Shown here one piece after another: positions 35,194 through 44,331 of a stretch of 64,000 bases of DNA. The translations under genes and the position numbers were made by a program. Source of the stretch: Muricomes sp049840515 (GTDB lineage Bacteria > Bacillota > Clostridia > Lachnospirales > Lachnospiraceae). Under the pieces are notes generated by a model. That model worked only from the letters and a program-made list of their open reading frames with translations, ran no database searches and was not told the DNA's origin. The stretch spans positions 124,001-188,000 of the forward strand of contig JASGKW010000009.1 of the NCBI GenBank assembly GCA_049840515.1. Direction: 5' to 3'. The first letter of the stretch is position 1, and every line of letters starts with the position of its first letter.

Positions 35194-35952
35194 CTACTCC
35201 CCAAGATATGCTGTGATAACCTTAGGGTCATTTAAAACAGTGCTGGTCTGCCCCTGTGCCAGAACCTGTCCGAAATTGAGCACAGTAAGTTCCTCACAAA
35301 TACCGGACACCAGCTTCATGTCATGTTCAATTAAAAGTACTGTCATATCAAATTTATCCCGGACAAACCGGATTGTTTCCATCAATTCCAATGTCTCATT
35401 GGGGTTCATTCCCGCTGCCGGCTCATCCAGAAGAAGCAGTTTTGGATTTGTGGCGAGTGCACGTGCAATCTCCAGTTTTCGCTGATCTCCGTAAGGCAGA
35501 TTTGAGGCCAGATAATTCCGCTTATCTTCAAGTCCAAATACTTTCAGCAGTTCTCTCGCTCTCTCATTCATCTCCGCTTCCACTCTGCGGTATTTGGGCA
35601 GACGCAGAACAGCAGTAAGGGCTGAGTAAGGGTGGTTGTTGTGTAATCCAACCTTTACGTTATCCAGCACAGACTGATTTTTAAACAGACGGATATTCTG
35701 AAATGTTCTGGCAATTCCAGATTTATTAATTTCAATTGTCTTCTGTCCTGTGATGTTTTTTCCATCCAGTTCAATCACGCCGTTATCCGGTTTATAAACA
35801 CCGGTGAGCATATTAAATATAGTTGTTTTTCCCGCACCGTTAGGTCCAATGAGTCCATATAACTGGCCTTTCTCAATGGAAATCTGAAAATCGTCCACAG
35901 CGCGCAGACCCCCAAAAGAGATACCCAGATGATTTACTTCCAGTAATGCCAT
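35194..35952 (-). CDS. livG: Branched-chain amino acid ABC transporter ATPase LivG
   Basis: 252 aa from ATG 35950-35952 (AAGGAGG upstream; the longer frame to 36018 runs into livM). Walker A IGPNGAGKTTIFNML, NLPYGDQRKLEIARAL as signature, LLLDEPAAGMNPNET, and VLLIEHDMKLV with the switch His. GIARTFQNIRLF is typical of LivG. Its stop lies 13 bp before livF. Confidence 0.93.
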   Translation of the reverse strand: MALLEVNHLGISFGGLRAVDDFQISIEKGQLYGLIGPNGAGKTTIFNMLTGVYKPDNGVIELDGKNITGQKTIEINKSGIARTFQNIRLFKNQSVLDNVKVGLHNNHPYSALTAVLRLPKYRRVEAEMNERARELLKVFGLEDKRNYLASNLPYGDQRKLEIARALATNPKLLLLDEPAAGMNPNETLELMETIRFVRDKFDMTVLLIEHDMKLVSGICEELTVLNFGQVLAQGQTSTVLNDPKVITAYLGE

Positions 35953-35953
35953 A

Positions 35954-37036
35954 TTACTGTACCTCCTTTGTTTTCTTTGTAAAAATGCCCCTGAATGAAT
36001 GTCTCTGGCGCCACTCAATTGCCTTTGGTGCCCAGTTAAACAGCATCATTGCAATCAGAACTATCGCATAGATGAGCATGCGGTAATCAGATAATCCACG
36101 CAGTACCTCCGGAAGCATTGTCAGCAGTACCGCCGCAATGATTGAGCCGCGGAAACTTCCCATTCCTCCAAGTACGACAAATACAAGAATCATGATAGAC
36201 ATATTATATCCAAAGTTGGCCGGCAGAGCAGTCACTGTAGAAAGGTTATGCGCATAGAGCACCCCTCCCATTCCCGCGATAGCCGCTGAAATAGTAAATG
36301 CCATGAGTTTAAATTTTGTAATAGGAATTCCAACAGATTCCGCCGCAATACGGTTATCCCGGATTGCCATGATTGCACGTCCGCTTCTGGAGTTTACAAG
36401 ATTATATACCACAAACAGACTGACTATAATCAAAACCACACCGATTGTAAAGGTGGACTGATGGGGAGTTCCCGTGATTCCTTTTGGGCCGTTGATAATC
36501 ATTGCCCCTCCATCCGCCATATTCAGGGAAGCTGCATCCTTAATGGAGAAGTGTAAACCTTCTGCATCTTTTCCAATGTATAATACATTCATTACATTTT
36601 TAATGATTTCACCGAAAGCCAGCGTTACGATTGCCAGATAATCTCCGCGCAGACGCAATACCGGAATTCCAATTAAAAATCCGAAAAGTGCCGCGGTCAG
36701 AGTACCGATGATAAGGGCGATAACAAACCGGACCCCCTCATTCATGCCTGTACCCACCATATATTTTGTAAAAAAGGCACTGGAGAAAGCTCCCACACAC
36801 ATAAATCCTGCATGTCCCAGACTCAGCTCTCCAAGATATCCCACGCAGAGGTTGAGACCAATGGCCGTGATAGAATAAATACAGAGAGGCACAAGAAGTC
36901 CCTGAAGCAGACTGGACATGCTTCCGGTTCCCACCATAATCTGTACAATGATATAAACGAGTATCACCATCGCATATGTGATAAAAGAATCCTTGGTGAC
37001 CTTTTTCATATTTTTTGTATCAAACAATTTTTTCAT
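35954..37036 (-). CDS. livM: Branched-chain amino acid ABC transporter permease LivM
   Basis: 360 aa, about ten membrane helices. LGELSLGHAGFMCVGAFSSA, RLRGDYLAIVTLAFGEI, RAIMAIRDNRIAAESVGI (the EAA-type coupling loop) and GGMGSFRGSIIAAVLLT are LivM hallmarks. It is 1 bp from livG and 10 bp from livH. Confidence 0.93.
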   Translation of the reverse strand: MKKLFDTKNMKKVTKDSFITYAMVILVYIIVQIMVGTGSMSSLLQGLLVPLCIYSITAIGLNLCVGYLGELSLGHAGFMCVGAFSSAFFTKYMVGTGMNEGVRFVIALIIGTLTAALFGFLIGIPVLRLRGDYLAIVTLAFGEIIKNVMNVLYIGKDAEGLHFSIKDAASLNMADGGAMIINGPKGITGTPHQSTFTIGVVLIIVSLFVVYNLVNSRSGRAIMAIRDNRIAAESVGIPITKFKLMAFTISAAIAGMGGVLYAHNLSTVTALPANFGYNMSIMILVFVVLGGMGSFRGSIIAAVLLTMLPEVLRGLSDYRMLIYAIVLIAMMLFNWAPKAIEWRQRHSFRGIFTKKTKEVQ

Positions 37037-37046
37037 TTACATCCAC

Positions 37047-37928
37047 CTACACTTTCTCATGAATCGGCTTGCCCAGGATTCCTGTAGGTTTCACAAGCAG
37101 TACGATAATCAGTACGGCAAACACGATTGCATCTGATAATTGTGAGGAAATATATGCTCTTCCCAGAACTTCAATAATTCCAAGTACAATTCCTCCGATA
37201 AATGCTCCCGGAACAGAACCGATTCCGCCGAATACTGCCGCTGTAAATGCCTTGATACCAGGCATAGAGCCAATATAGGGGGTCAGTGTCGGGTAAGCTG
37301 AGCAGAGGAGAACGCCGGCAATTGCAGCAAGACCAGAGCCAATGGCAAAGGTCAGCGAAATCGTCCCGTTTACATTGATACCCATAAGCTGCGCTGCATC
37401 CTTATCTTCTGATACTGCGAGCATGGCACGCCCTGCTTTTGTCTTTCTAATAAATAATATCAGGCCTGTCATGATGATAAGACAGGTCAGAACTGTAACA
37501 ATGGCAACACTTGAAATCACAAGTTTTCCATCAGCAAGCTTCAGCGCCGGAAGTGTAATGATGGAAGAAAATGATTTTGTGTCTGCTCCAAATACCAGGA
37601 GCGCAACATTCTGAAGCAGGTAGCTCACGCCAATTGCTGTAATCAATACGGCAAGGGGGGATGCTTTTCTCAAAGGCTTATATGCCACCTTCTCAATTGT
37701 AATACCAAGTACAGTACAGACCGCAATTGATATAAGGACGCTGATCAGGGGATTAAAATGTAATCCACTCATCGTCGTAAATACGACATAGCAACCAATC
37801 ATAATAACATCACCATGGGCAAAGTTCAGCATTTTTGCGATTCCATATACCATGGTATATCCAAGAGCGATAATTGCATAAACGCTCCCGAGGCTGATTC
37901 CATTAATCAAATAAGCTATGAAACTCAT
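37047..37928 (-). CDS. livH: Branched-chain amino acid ABC transporter permease LivH
   Basis: 293 aa, about eight membrane helices. YLINGISLGSVYAIIALGYT, MLNFAHGDVIMIG, GRAMLAVSEDKDAAQLMGIN (coupling loop) and FGGIGSVPGAFIGGIVLGI identify LivH. The first permease gene after the binding protein; it is separated from livK by a 273-bp gap with two hairpins. Confidence 0.93.
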   Translation of the reverse strand: MSFIAYLINGISLGSVYAIIALGYTMVYGIAKMLNFAHGDVIMIGCYVVFTTMSGLHFNPLISVLISIAVCTVLGITIEKVAYKPLRKASPLAVLITAIGVSYLLQNVALLVFGADTKSFSSIITLPALKLADGKLVISSVAIVTVLTCLIIMTGLILFIRKTKAGRAMLAVSEDKDAAQLMGINVNGTISLTFAIGSGLAAIAGVLLCSAYPTLTPYIGSMPGIKAFTAAVFGGIGSVPGAFIGGIVLGIIEVLGRAYISSQLSDAIVFAVLIIVLLVKPTGILGKPIHEKV

Positions 37929-37983
37929 ATTAATACCTCTTACTTTCTCTTCTTTTTCCTTATGTTCTTTCCGTTATTTTGCT

Positions 37984-38038
37984 GCAAGCATTTAAAAACA
38001 TGCATGAGTGCCCTGCATACACACTTTTAAATGCCTGC
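37984..38038. other. Hairpin between livK and livH
   Basis: GCATTTAAAA and TTTTAAATGC with an inner ATGCA/TGCAT pair form a long interrupted stem 56 bp upstream of the livH start. With the terminator-like hairpin at 38150-38178, it may lower transporter expression relative to the binding protein. Confidence 0.4.
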
Positions 38039-38149
38039 GCTTTCGACAAATATTTTATCACAAAAATATACACACTACAACTAAAAAGCGATTCCTCAGC
38101 ACAGAAATAGTTACCATTTCACTATAAAAAAGAAAACTTCCCTAAATTA

Positions 38150-38178
38150 TAAATGGGACCGCCTTCCGGCGGCCCCAT
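38150..38178 (-). terminator. Terminator-like hairpin after livK
   Basis: ATGGGGCCGCC, a 4-base loop, GGCGGTCCCAT (minus strand; 11-bp stem with one mismatch), then a T/A-rich stretch TTATAATTTAG. Likely a partial terminator, since livHMGF lie downstream without a clear promoter. Confidence 0.55.
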
Positions 38179-38201
38179 ATTATTTGCTTATATGCTGGAA
38201 T

Positions 38202-39368
38202 TTACATTCCTACATATGTTCCATTTTCAATGATAACAGCTTTTGGCTGTTTGTTTACTTCACCGGTTGCCTCCCATTTAAGGCCATCTTCTCCACCTGT
38301 GAGTCCCTTTACAGTAATCTTTGGCATTGCCTCTTTCAGAGCATCACATATATCAGATGCGCTCTTATCCGGAGTAACCCCAGCGTCTTCGATTGCTGCC
38401 TTGATTGTATAAATTGCATCATAAGCATCTGCTGCAAACTGGTTTGGTGTCTCGCCGTAAGCATCTTTATATTTCTTTACGAAAGCCTGTGTTGCTTCAT
38501 CATCTGAGTCTGCCGCAAACGGAGTCAGAAGCATAACGCCCTCTGCCAGTGCAGTGTCAAAGTTCTCAACAGAAAGAATACCATCTAATCCGTCGCAGCC
38601 AAAGAACTGTGTATCAAATCCCATAGTATCTGCCTGTTTCAAAATGATAGATGCCTCTGTGTAGTAAATTGGAAGGAAAATAAGTTCTGCACCTGCATCC
38701 TGTGCTTTCTTCAACTGTGTAGAGAAATCTGTCTTAGAATCTTCTGTAAATGCCTCTGTAGCTACAAGCTCAAAGTCCTGATTCTTTGCTTCCTCTACAA
38801 ACTTATCTGAAATTCCGGATGAATATACGTCAGAACTGTTATAAATAACAGCAACTTTTGATGCAAGTTTGTGCTCTCCGATATACTGAGCAGATGCTGT
38901 TCCCTGGTTAGGGTCTGTAAAGCAGATCTGGAATACATTTCCATTAGGAAGTACATCTGTAGATGATGCAGATGGTGTAACCTGGAATATATTATCCTGT
39001 CCTGTCTTGTCAGCTACTGCCACACATGGTGTAGAAGTTACTGTTCCCATAAGAACCTGCATACCCCAGTCTTTCAGAGTATTGTATGCATTAACTGATT
39101 TCTCAGCGTCATTCTGGTCATCCTCAAATTTGTATTCAATCTGATGACCGTCAATTCCGCCAGCTTCATTAATCTCATCCACAGCAATCTGTGCTGCATT
39201 CTTTACTGCTGTTCCATAAATAGCCGCACCACCTGTAGTAGGTCCGATACCTCCAATATAGAACTTATCGTCTGTCTTCTTGGAAGATGAGCCACCGCCA
39301 CATGCTGTAAGACCTGAAACAACCATAGCCGCCACCAAGAACATGCTAACTGCCTTCTTCATTTTCAT
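38202..39368 (-). CDS. livK: Branched-chain amino acid ABC transporter substrate-binding lipoprotein
   Basis: 388 aa. Lipoprotein signal MKMKKAVSMFLVAAMVVSGL with lipobox TACGG, then a type I periplasmic-binding fold: KFYIGGIGPTTGGAAIYGTA, IDGHQIEYKFEDDQND, VIYNSSDVYSSGISDKF, ILKQADTMGFDTQFFGCDG. It captures branched-chain or related amino acids for LivHMGF. AGGAGG lies about 10 bp before the ATG. Operon start; a weak promoter TTACAA-18-TATAAA lies 15-50 bp upstream. Confidence 0.93.
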   Translation of the reverse strand: MKMKKAVSMFLVAAMVVSGLTACGGGSSSKKTDDKFYIGGIGPTTGGAAIYGTAVKNAAQIAVDEINEAGGIDGHQIEYKFEDDQNDAEKSVNAYNTLKDWGMQVLMGTVTSTPCVAVADKTGQDNIFQVTPSASSTDVLPNGNVFQICFTDPNQGTASAQYIGEHKLASKVAVIYNSSDVYSSGISDKFVEEAKNQDFELVATEAFTEDSKTDFSTQLKKAQDAGAELIFLPIYYTEASIILKQADTMGFDTQFFGCDGLDGILSVENFDTALAEGVMLLTPFAADSDDEATQAFVKKYKDAYGETPNQFAADAYDAIYTIKAAIEDAGVTPDKSASDICDALKEAMPKITVKGLTGGEDGLKWEATGEVNKQPKAVIIENGTYVGM

Positions 39369-39514
39369 AATAATATTCTCCTCCTTATTCCTTTATAAAA
39401 TTAAGCCTACCCGAGTTGTAATGAAAAAAGACGTTCTCAGCTTATTCAGAACGCCCTTATTCCTGTGTTTAATAATACTACACCATTTCTCCAAAAGCAA
39501 CAACTTTTTTACAC

Positions 39515-40054
39515 CAGTTCAGCCATGCAAAATTTCAACAGTGTACCCAGGAGAAAGCTTGCTTTCGCATGGGTGCAATGTTGGAATTTTATTTGGCGCT
39601 CTGCCTAAGCGAGATGCAGCACCGCGGAATCGAGCTTATGGCTGAACTGGGGGGGCTCCCCATGCGAATTTCAATAGTGTGCCCAGGAGAAAGCTTGCTT
39701 TCGCATGGGTGCAATGTTGGAATTTTATTTGGCGCTCTGCCTAAGCGAGATGCAGCGCAGCGGAATCGAGCTTATGGCTGAACTGGGGGGCTCCCCATGC
39801 GAATTTCAACAGTGTACCCAGAAGAAAGCTTGCTTTCGCATGGGTGCAATGTTGGAATTTTATTTGGCGCTCTGCCTAAGCGAGATGCAGCACCGCGGAA
39901 TCGAGCTTATGGCTGAACTGGGGCCTCCCCATGCGAATTTCAACAGTGTACCCAGAAGAAAGCTTGCTTTCGCATGGGTGCAATGTTGGAATTTTATTTG
40001 GCGCTCTGCCTAAGCGAGATGCAGCACCGCGGAATCGAGCTTATGGCTGAACTG
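39515..40054. repeat. Four-fold tandem array of the dispersed inverted-repeat family
   Basis: The array is bounded by CAGTTCAGCCAT (39515-39526) and ATGGCTGAACTG (40043-40054), perfect 12-bp inverted ends. Inside are four nearly identical units of 136, 135 and 134 bp spacing; ATGGCTGAACTG recurs at 39638, 39774, 39909 and 40043. Each unit holds a hairpin built on ATTTCAACAGTGTACCCA against TGGGTGCAATGTTGGAAT around a GAAAGC-TT-GCTTTC tip, then CTCTGCCTAAGCGAGATGCA. Length differences come from the G/C run at the unit junctions. The open frames across it are by-products of the repeat. It fills the gap between livK and the GGDEF gene. Confidence 0.9.
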
Positions 40055-40064
40055 GGGTAATTTA

Positions 40065-41306
40065 TTACTGAACTGGCACTTGTTTTCTTCTTAATTTATA
40101 TGCTCTCTTGTATTCGTACATTTTCTCATCTGCCGCACTCAGCAGATCACTTGCCTGAAGTCTATAGTATGACCCCGGCACCCCCACCGGAATAACTCCA
40201 TAGCTTATGCTGCGCTCATATGCCGCGGCATAAGCCCCTTCCCTGCCTGAGAGTTCCTTCCGCAGAACTTCCAGCCGCTCTTTTGCCTCATCTATATTCC
40301 AGTTCTCGGCAAGGAGCATAAACTCATCCCCGCCTATGCGGCATACAACTACATCTTCCGAAAATTTACCGATAACCTCGGATACACTGAGGATATATTC
40401 GTCCCCCTCTGTATGTCCAAACTTGTCATTTACATATTTTAAATTATCTATATCTACAAAGCACAAAATAAAGTTCTTGCCCTGGGCAATCCATTTTTCC
40501 AGCATCTCCATGCCGAAACGGCGGTTGTATATCTGAGTCAGAGGGTCCAGATCAGCAATGTTTTGAAGTTTGTTCAGCCGTTCCCTTTCTAAACTCACAT
40601 CTGTGAGCACAAATGCAAGCGCTTTGCGCTTATTCCACTGTAAAGGATGAATGGATACGGAATAATAGCAGGTCTTACCCTTATTTGGCATCTCAAATTC
40701 TGTAACGCAGATTTCATCTTTTCCTTTCATAGATTCCGCCTGCTCTTTAAGCCACTGGTCCAGCAGGAGGGCTGTGCCGTCCGCTGTCAGCGTTTCCTCC
40801 AGCTCACGGCTGACAAACAGTCTCTCAGAAGTGCTGGCGTCCGTAACCACAATCCACTGTTCTATCTGGCCCACAAGAGTTTCGTACAGGCTTTTGTTCT
40901 GTACAAGTGTGTGAATCTCATCCAGCAGGGCCACACGGCGCTGCTGAAGACGTTCCACCATGACGTTGAATGCCTCTGAGAAATCTCCCATATAATCAAC
41001 GCGCTGCTGGTAGTCTCCCTTGGCTATCTGCTGAGTCTGCCATGTCAAATGTTTTAAAGAGGCATGAAGACTCTTCAGCGGAGCTGCCACTTCATTTTCC
41101 GGAGGAGGCAGAGGCACATCCAGCTGTCCCGCAGCAATAGCTTTAGCCAGCCTGACACTTTCCATAACGCATTCTGAAAAGTATGTAAGCCCCTCTCCCA
41201 GGTCCCGAAACTCTCTCGGCAGTTCCTGTAAATCCAGAACCGCCTGCTCTGGCTCATACATTACATTATTTAAATAATCCAGCATAAGCCTGGCAACAGG
41301 GTCCAT
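40065..41306 (-). CDS. Diguanylate cyclase (GGDEF), soluble
   Basis: 413 aa, no clear membrane helix. N-terminal helical region resembling a HAMP/coiled linker (AAGQLDVPLPPPENEVAAPLK, WQTQQIAKGDYQQRVDYMGD), a PAS-like middle (QIEQWIVVTDASTSERLFVS), then a GGDEF domain with LDPLTQIYNRRFGMEML, FVDIDNLKYVNDKFGHTEGD and CRIGGDEFMLL (signature at about residue 322). All catalytic positions are present, so it should make c-di-GMP. It ends immediately beside the repeat array, 10 bp away. Confidence 0.88.
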   Translation of the reverse strand: MDPVARLMLDYLNNVMYEPEQAVLDLQELPREFRDLGEGLTYFSECVMESVRLAKAIAAGQLDVPLPPPENEVAAPLKSLHASLKHLTWQTQQIAKGDYQQRVDYMGDFSEAFNVMVERLQQRRVALLDEIHTLVQNKSLYETLVGQIEQWIVVTDASTSERLFVSRELEETLTADGTALLLDQWLKEQAESMKGKDEICVTEFEMPNKGKTCYYSVSIHPLQWNKRKALAFVLTDVSLERERLNKLQNIADLDPLTQIYNRRFGMEMLEKWIAQGKNFILCFVDIDNLKYVNDKFGHTEGDEYILSVSEVIGKFSEDVVVCRIGGDEFMLLAENWNIDEAKERLEVLRKELSGREGAYAAAYERSISYGVIPVGVPGSYYRLQASDLLSAADEKMYEYKRAYKLRRKQVPVQ

Positions 41307-41511
41307 ATCATTTTACCTCCTTTTCATTCGCAGGGTATCTCCGATCATTAGTTGTTCCATTCTACCATGTGATTTTATATTTTTCAAGGAATAGAGGCAA
41401 GAAAGAAATCTTCTTTCACGCATGAAATTAATGGAAAAGCCCAAAATCCTGTGGTATGATAACAATAACTTCGATTAAATGTTACAAACAAGACATTACT
41501 ATTCAGCCACA

Positions 41512-41533
41512 CAGCTCAATCTGAGTGCTGAGG
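41512..41533. repeat. Possible end fragment of the dispersed inverted-repeat family
   Basis: TTCAGCCACACAGCTCAAT resembles the left end of the 17964-18136 element (TTCAGCCATACAGTTCGAG). It runs to within about 14 bp of the start codon of the next gene. Confidence 0.35.
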
Positions 41534-41546
41534 AGGAGGTATTCAT

Positions 41547-44312
41547 GTGAAAGACATTAAAAAAGAGAGGGGAACGCTGCTGAGAAGAAGGCCCGTTCTA
41601 TTGATGACCTTATTCTGTCTTTTGTTTGCCCTATCCATCGCTTTACTTTTCACCCATGAAAAGCAAAGGCTGAGCACAGAGTTTGAGAACATGATTAAAG
41701 ACAGTCTTAATATTCACACGAAAAGCGATGCGGTCCAGATTGACGAAGATATTGAAAACGCAAACAGAGCTTTGAAAACGGCAGAAACCATATTCAGCCT
41801 CATGGAAAACGACAATCCCCAGGACTTCCTGAAAAAGAGAAATGCCGCCAACCCAGTCTACGCTGTTGAATATACCACACTGGAAAAATTACAGGCGGAT
41901 TCCTCATCCTTTTTCACACAGTCTAATCAGAAAGAAGCTCTCTCAAACCTGATGCAGGGCAAAATGGTAGTCGGCGATATTTTCTATAATAAAGATACAG
42001 AAAAATATTCTCTCGCCGTGCTCCTGCCGCTTCAGGAGGGAGACGGCATATCCGGTGTTCTATATACCCGCCTCCCGGCCGATAACATGCTTCCGCAAGG
42101 CTCTGAAAGCGCTGTCTATCAGGATGTGAAAAGCTGTCTTATCGACGCTGACGGGAAAATCATTTTTAATACATTCGCCCCGGAACAAAGCGGTGATTTG
42201 TTTCAATCCTTGAGCTCATATAAACTGGCGCAGCCTGAGATTGACCGGATTTCCAGTATTATAAACAGTCCAGATATCGACAGCGCCACATTCCGCCGCC
42301 ATGGGGAGGATTATTTTGTATCTGCGGCACAGCTTCAGCACAACGGCTGGACCCTGGTATCTTTTGTCCGCGGGCCCGATGTTCTGCTGCGTTCATCCGC
42401 CATCTTTCAGGATGTGGTGCGCACCAGTCTGATTGCGATTCTGATTACAGCCACAGTAGCTTCTCTTATTTTTTTCCAGCTCCTCTCCAACAAGAAGAAG
42501 CTGGAAGAAGAGCAGCAGCGCAACCACGAACTGGCAAAGAGGCTTCAGGCAATGTTTGACCAGCACAGTGCCCTTAAGGTGGTGTTAAATGCCGAGACAA
42601 AAGATATTGTAGATGCAAATCCTGCTCTTTGCAGTTACTTTGGTATCTCCAAGGAAGAGCTGCTGGGACAGAACATACAGAACTTTAACCTTCTGCCCGC
42701 CCCCGTCCTTGATAAACAATTTCAAAATGCATCAAGCGGGCGTGCCATGTTTTTTGCGGCTCCTCACCGTCTCAAAAACGGAGAAATCAAATTTCTGGAT
42801 GTCTATGCCTCCATGATTAATGACGGCGGGTGCGGGCTGGTTTATGCCATCCTGTTTGACTCAACAGACCGGGAGCAGTACCGGGAAGAATTGTTGCAGG
42901 AGAAAGAGCTGCTGCGCACAACACTGCAGTCCATCGGAGATGGAGTGGTCACAACAGACAACCAAGGAATCATCACCAGCATAAACAGTGTGGCGGAGGC
43001 TCTCACCGGCTGGCAAAGTAAACTGGCAATCGGAAAGCCCTTTACCGATGTGTTTGTTCTGCAAAATGAAGATACTGGATATCCGGTGGAAAATCCCATA
43101 CAAAAGGTGTTGGAGACAGGCCGGATTATAGGACTTGCAAATCACACAGAACTGGTAAGCCGCAGGGGCTCCCCTACCCCGATTGCGGACAGTGCGGCAC
43201 CTATCAAAGGGGAAAATGGTCAGACTTACGGGGTCGTAATGGTATTCAGGGATGTAAGCGATGAAAAGGAGCACAACAGACAAATCAAATTTTTAAGCTA
43301 CCACGATTCCCTGACCGGATTGTATAACCGGCGCTACATAGAAGAAATGATGAACAAGATGGATATAAGCGAGCTTCTCCCTGTTTCTGTTATCATGGCA
43401 GATGTAAACGGCCTTAAAATTACAAATGATGTATTCGGACATCAAGCCGGAGATGCTTTGCTGAAAAGTGTGGCCTCCCTTATGCAGAACTGCTGCCATG
43501 AAAATGACGTGATTGCCCGCCTGGGCGGAGATGAATTTGTGGTTCTCATGCCAGGAATAAGCTTGGAAGACGCGGAAGCTGTTATTCAATGTATCCGGTA
43601 TAGCCCCATTGATATTGAAGGCAACACCTTGTCACACAGTCTTTCTCTTGGATGTGCCTGCAAGGACACCTTGGAGACAGATATTCATGCAGCCATGCAG
43701 CAGGCTGAGGAAAATATGTACCAGCAAAAGCTTCTGGACGGCAAAAGTTATCGAAATGCCATTATAAGCACACTGCTCGCCACTCTCTATGAAAAGAGTA
43801 ACGAGACGGAGGCACATTCTAAGCGGATTGAGACATACTGTCACGCTATAGGGCGAAAACTCCAGCTATCTTCCAGAGAGATGGACGACCTGTCTTTACT
43901 TGCTCTTCTGCATGATATTGGAAAAGTTGGCATTCATCCAAACATCCTGAAAAAACCAGGAGCGCTCACCGATGCTGAGTGGGACGAGATGAAGCGGCAT
44001 CCTGAAATCGGTTATCGCATCGCCCAGGCAACGCCAGAGCTGGCAGTCATAGCAGATTTGATTCTATCTCACCATGAGCGATGGGATGGCAACGGCTATC
44101 CGCGCAATTTAAAAGGAGAGGAAATCCCTCTCGTCTGCCGGATTTTGTCTGTGGTGGACGCCTTTGATGCTATGACTAACGACCGTGTGTACCGGCAGGC
44201 CCTGACCGTCGACGAAGCCATTGAAGAGATTGAACGAAATATAGGAAAACAATTTGACCCGCAGGCAGCACAACTTTTAATTGAAATCATAATAACTGAA
44301 AGCAAAATTTAA
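41547..44312 (+). CDS. Cache-PAS-PAS-GGDEF-HD-GYP signalling protein
   Basis: 921 aa from GTG 41547-41549, with GGAGGAGG 8 bp upstream. Membrane helix at about 15-32, an extracytoplasmic Cache-like sensor to about 295, second helix (SLIAILITATVASLIFF), PAS at about 330-440, a second PAS at about 450-575, GGDEF (DSLTGLYNRRYIEEM, LGGDEFVVL near residue 657), and HD-GYP (LLHDIGKVGIHPNILKKPG near 788; HHERWDGNGYPRNLKGEEIP). It joins a c-di-GMP synthase to an HD-GYP phosphodiesterase, so it may act in either direction or via only one domain. It is followed 19 bp later by the V4R gene. Confidence 0.92.
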   Translation: MKDIKKERGTLLRRRPVLLMTLFCLLFALSIALLFTHEKQRLSTEFENMIKDSLNIHTKSDAVQIDEDIENANRALKTAETIFSLMENDNPQDFLKKRNAANPVYAVEYTTLEKLQADSSSFFTQSNQKEALSNLMQGKMVVGDIFYNKDTEKYSLAVLLPLQEGDGISGVLYTRLPADNMLPQGSESAVYQDVKSCLIDADGKIIFNTFAPEQSGDLFQSLSSYKLAQPEIDRISSIINSPDIDSATFRRHGEDYFVSAAQLQHNGWTLVSFVRGPDVLLRSSAIFQDVVRTSLIAILITATVASLIFFQLLSNKKKLEEEQQRNHELAKRLQAMFDQHSALKVVLNAETKDIVDANPALCSYFGISKEELLGQNIQNFNLLPAPVLDKQFQNASSGRAMFFAAPHRLKNGEIKFLDVYASMINDGGCGLVYAILFDSTDREQYREELLQEKELLRTTLQSIGDGVVTTDNQGIITSINSVAEALTGWQSKLAIGKPFTDVFVLQNEDTGYPVENPIQKVLETGRIIGLANHTELVSRRGSPTPIADSAAPIKGENGQTYGVVMVFRDVSDEKEHNRQIKFLSYHDSLTGLYNRRYIEEMMNKMDISELLPVSVIMADVNGLKITNDVFGHQAGDALLKSVASLMQNCCHENDVIARLGGDEFVVLMPGISLEDAEAVIQCIRYSPIDIEGNTLSHSLSLGCACKDTLETDIHAAMQQAEENMYQQKLLDGKSYRNAIISTLLATLYEKSNETEAHSKRIETYCHAIGRKLQLSSREMDDLSLLALLHDIGKVGIHPNILKKPGALTDAEWDEMKRHPEIGYRIAQATPELAVIADLILSHHERWDGNGYPRNLKGEEIPLVCRILSVVDAFDAMTNDRVYRQALTVDEAIEEIERNIGKQFDPQAAQLLIEIIITESKI

Positions 44313-44331
44313 CATTGGAGGAATCTTTATC

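Noticed and set aside
39569..40013. Repeated ORFs encoding MGAMLEFYLALCLSEMQ-type peptides
   Set aside because: They are frames through the tandem repeat array, broken at each unit by junction-length changes, without ribosome sites.
39515..40054. CRISPR array
   Set aside because: Units are 134-136 bp and almost identical throughout, with no short repeat/unique spacer alternation and no cas genes nearby.
41307..41546. c-di-GMP (GEMM) riboswitch upstream of the GGDEF-HD-GYP gene
   Set aside because: The conserved GEMM core is not visible; only a repeat-like fragment and the ribosome site were found.
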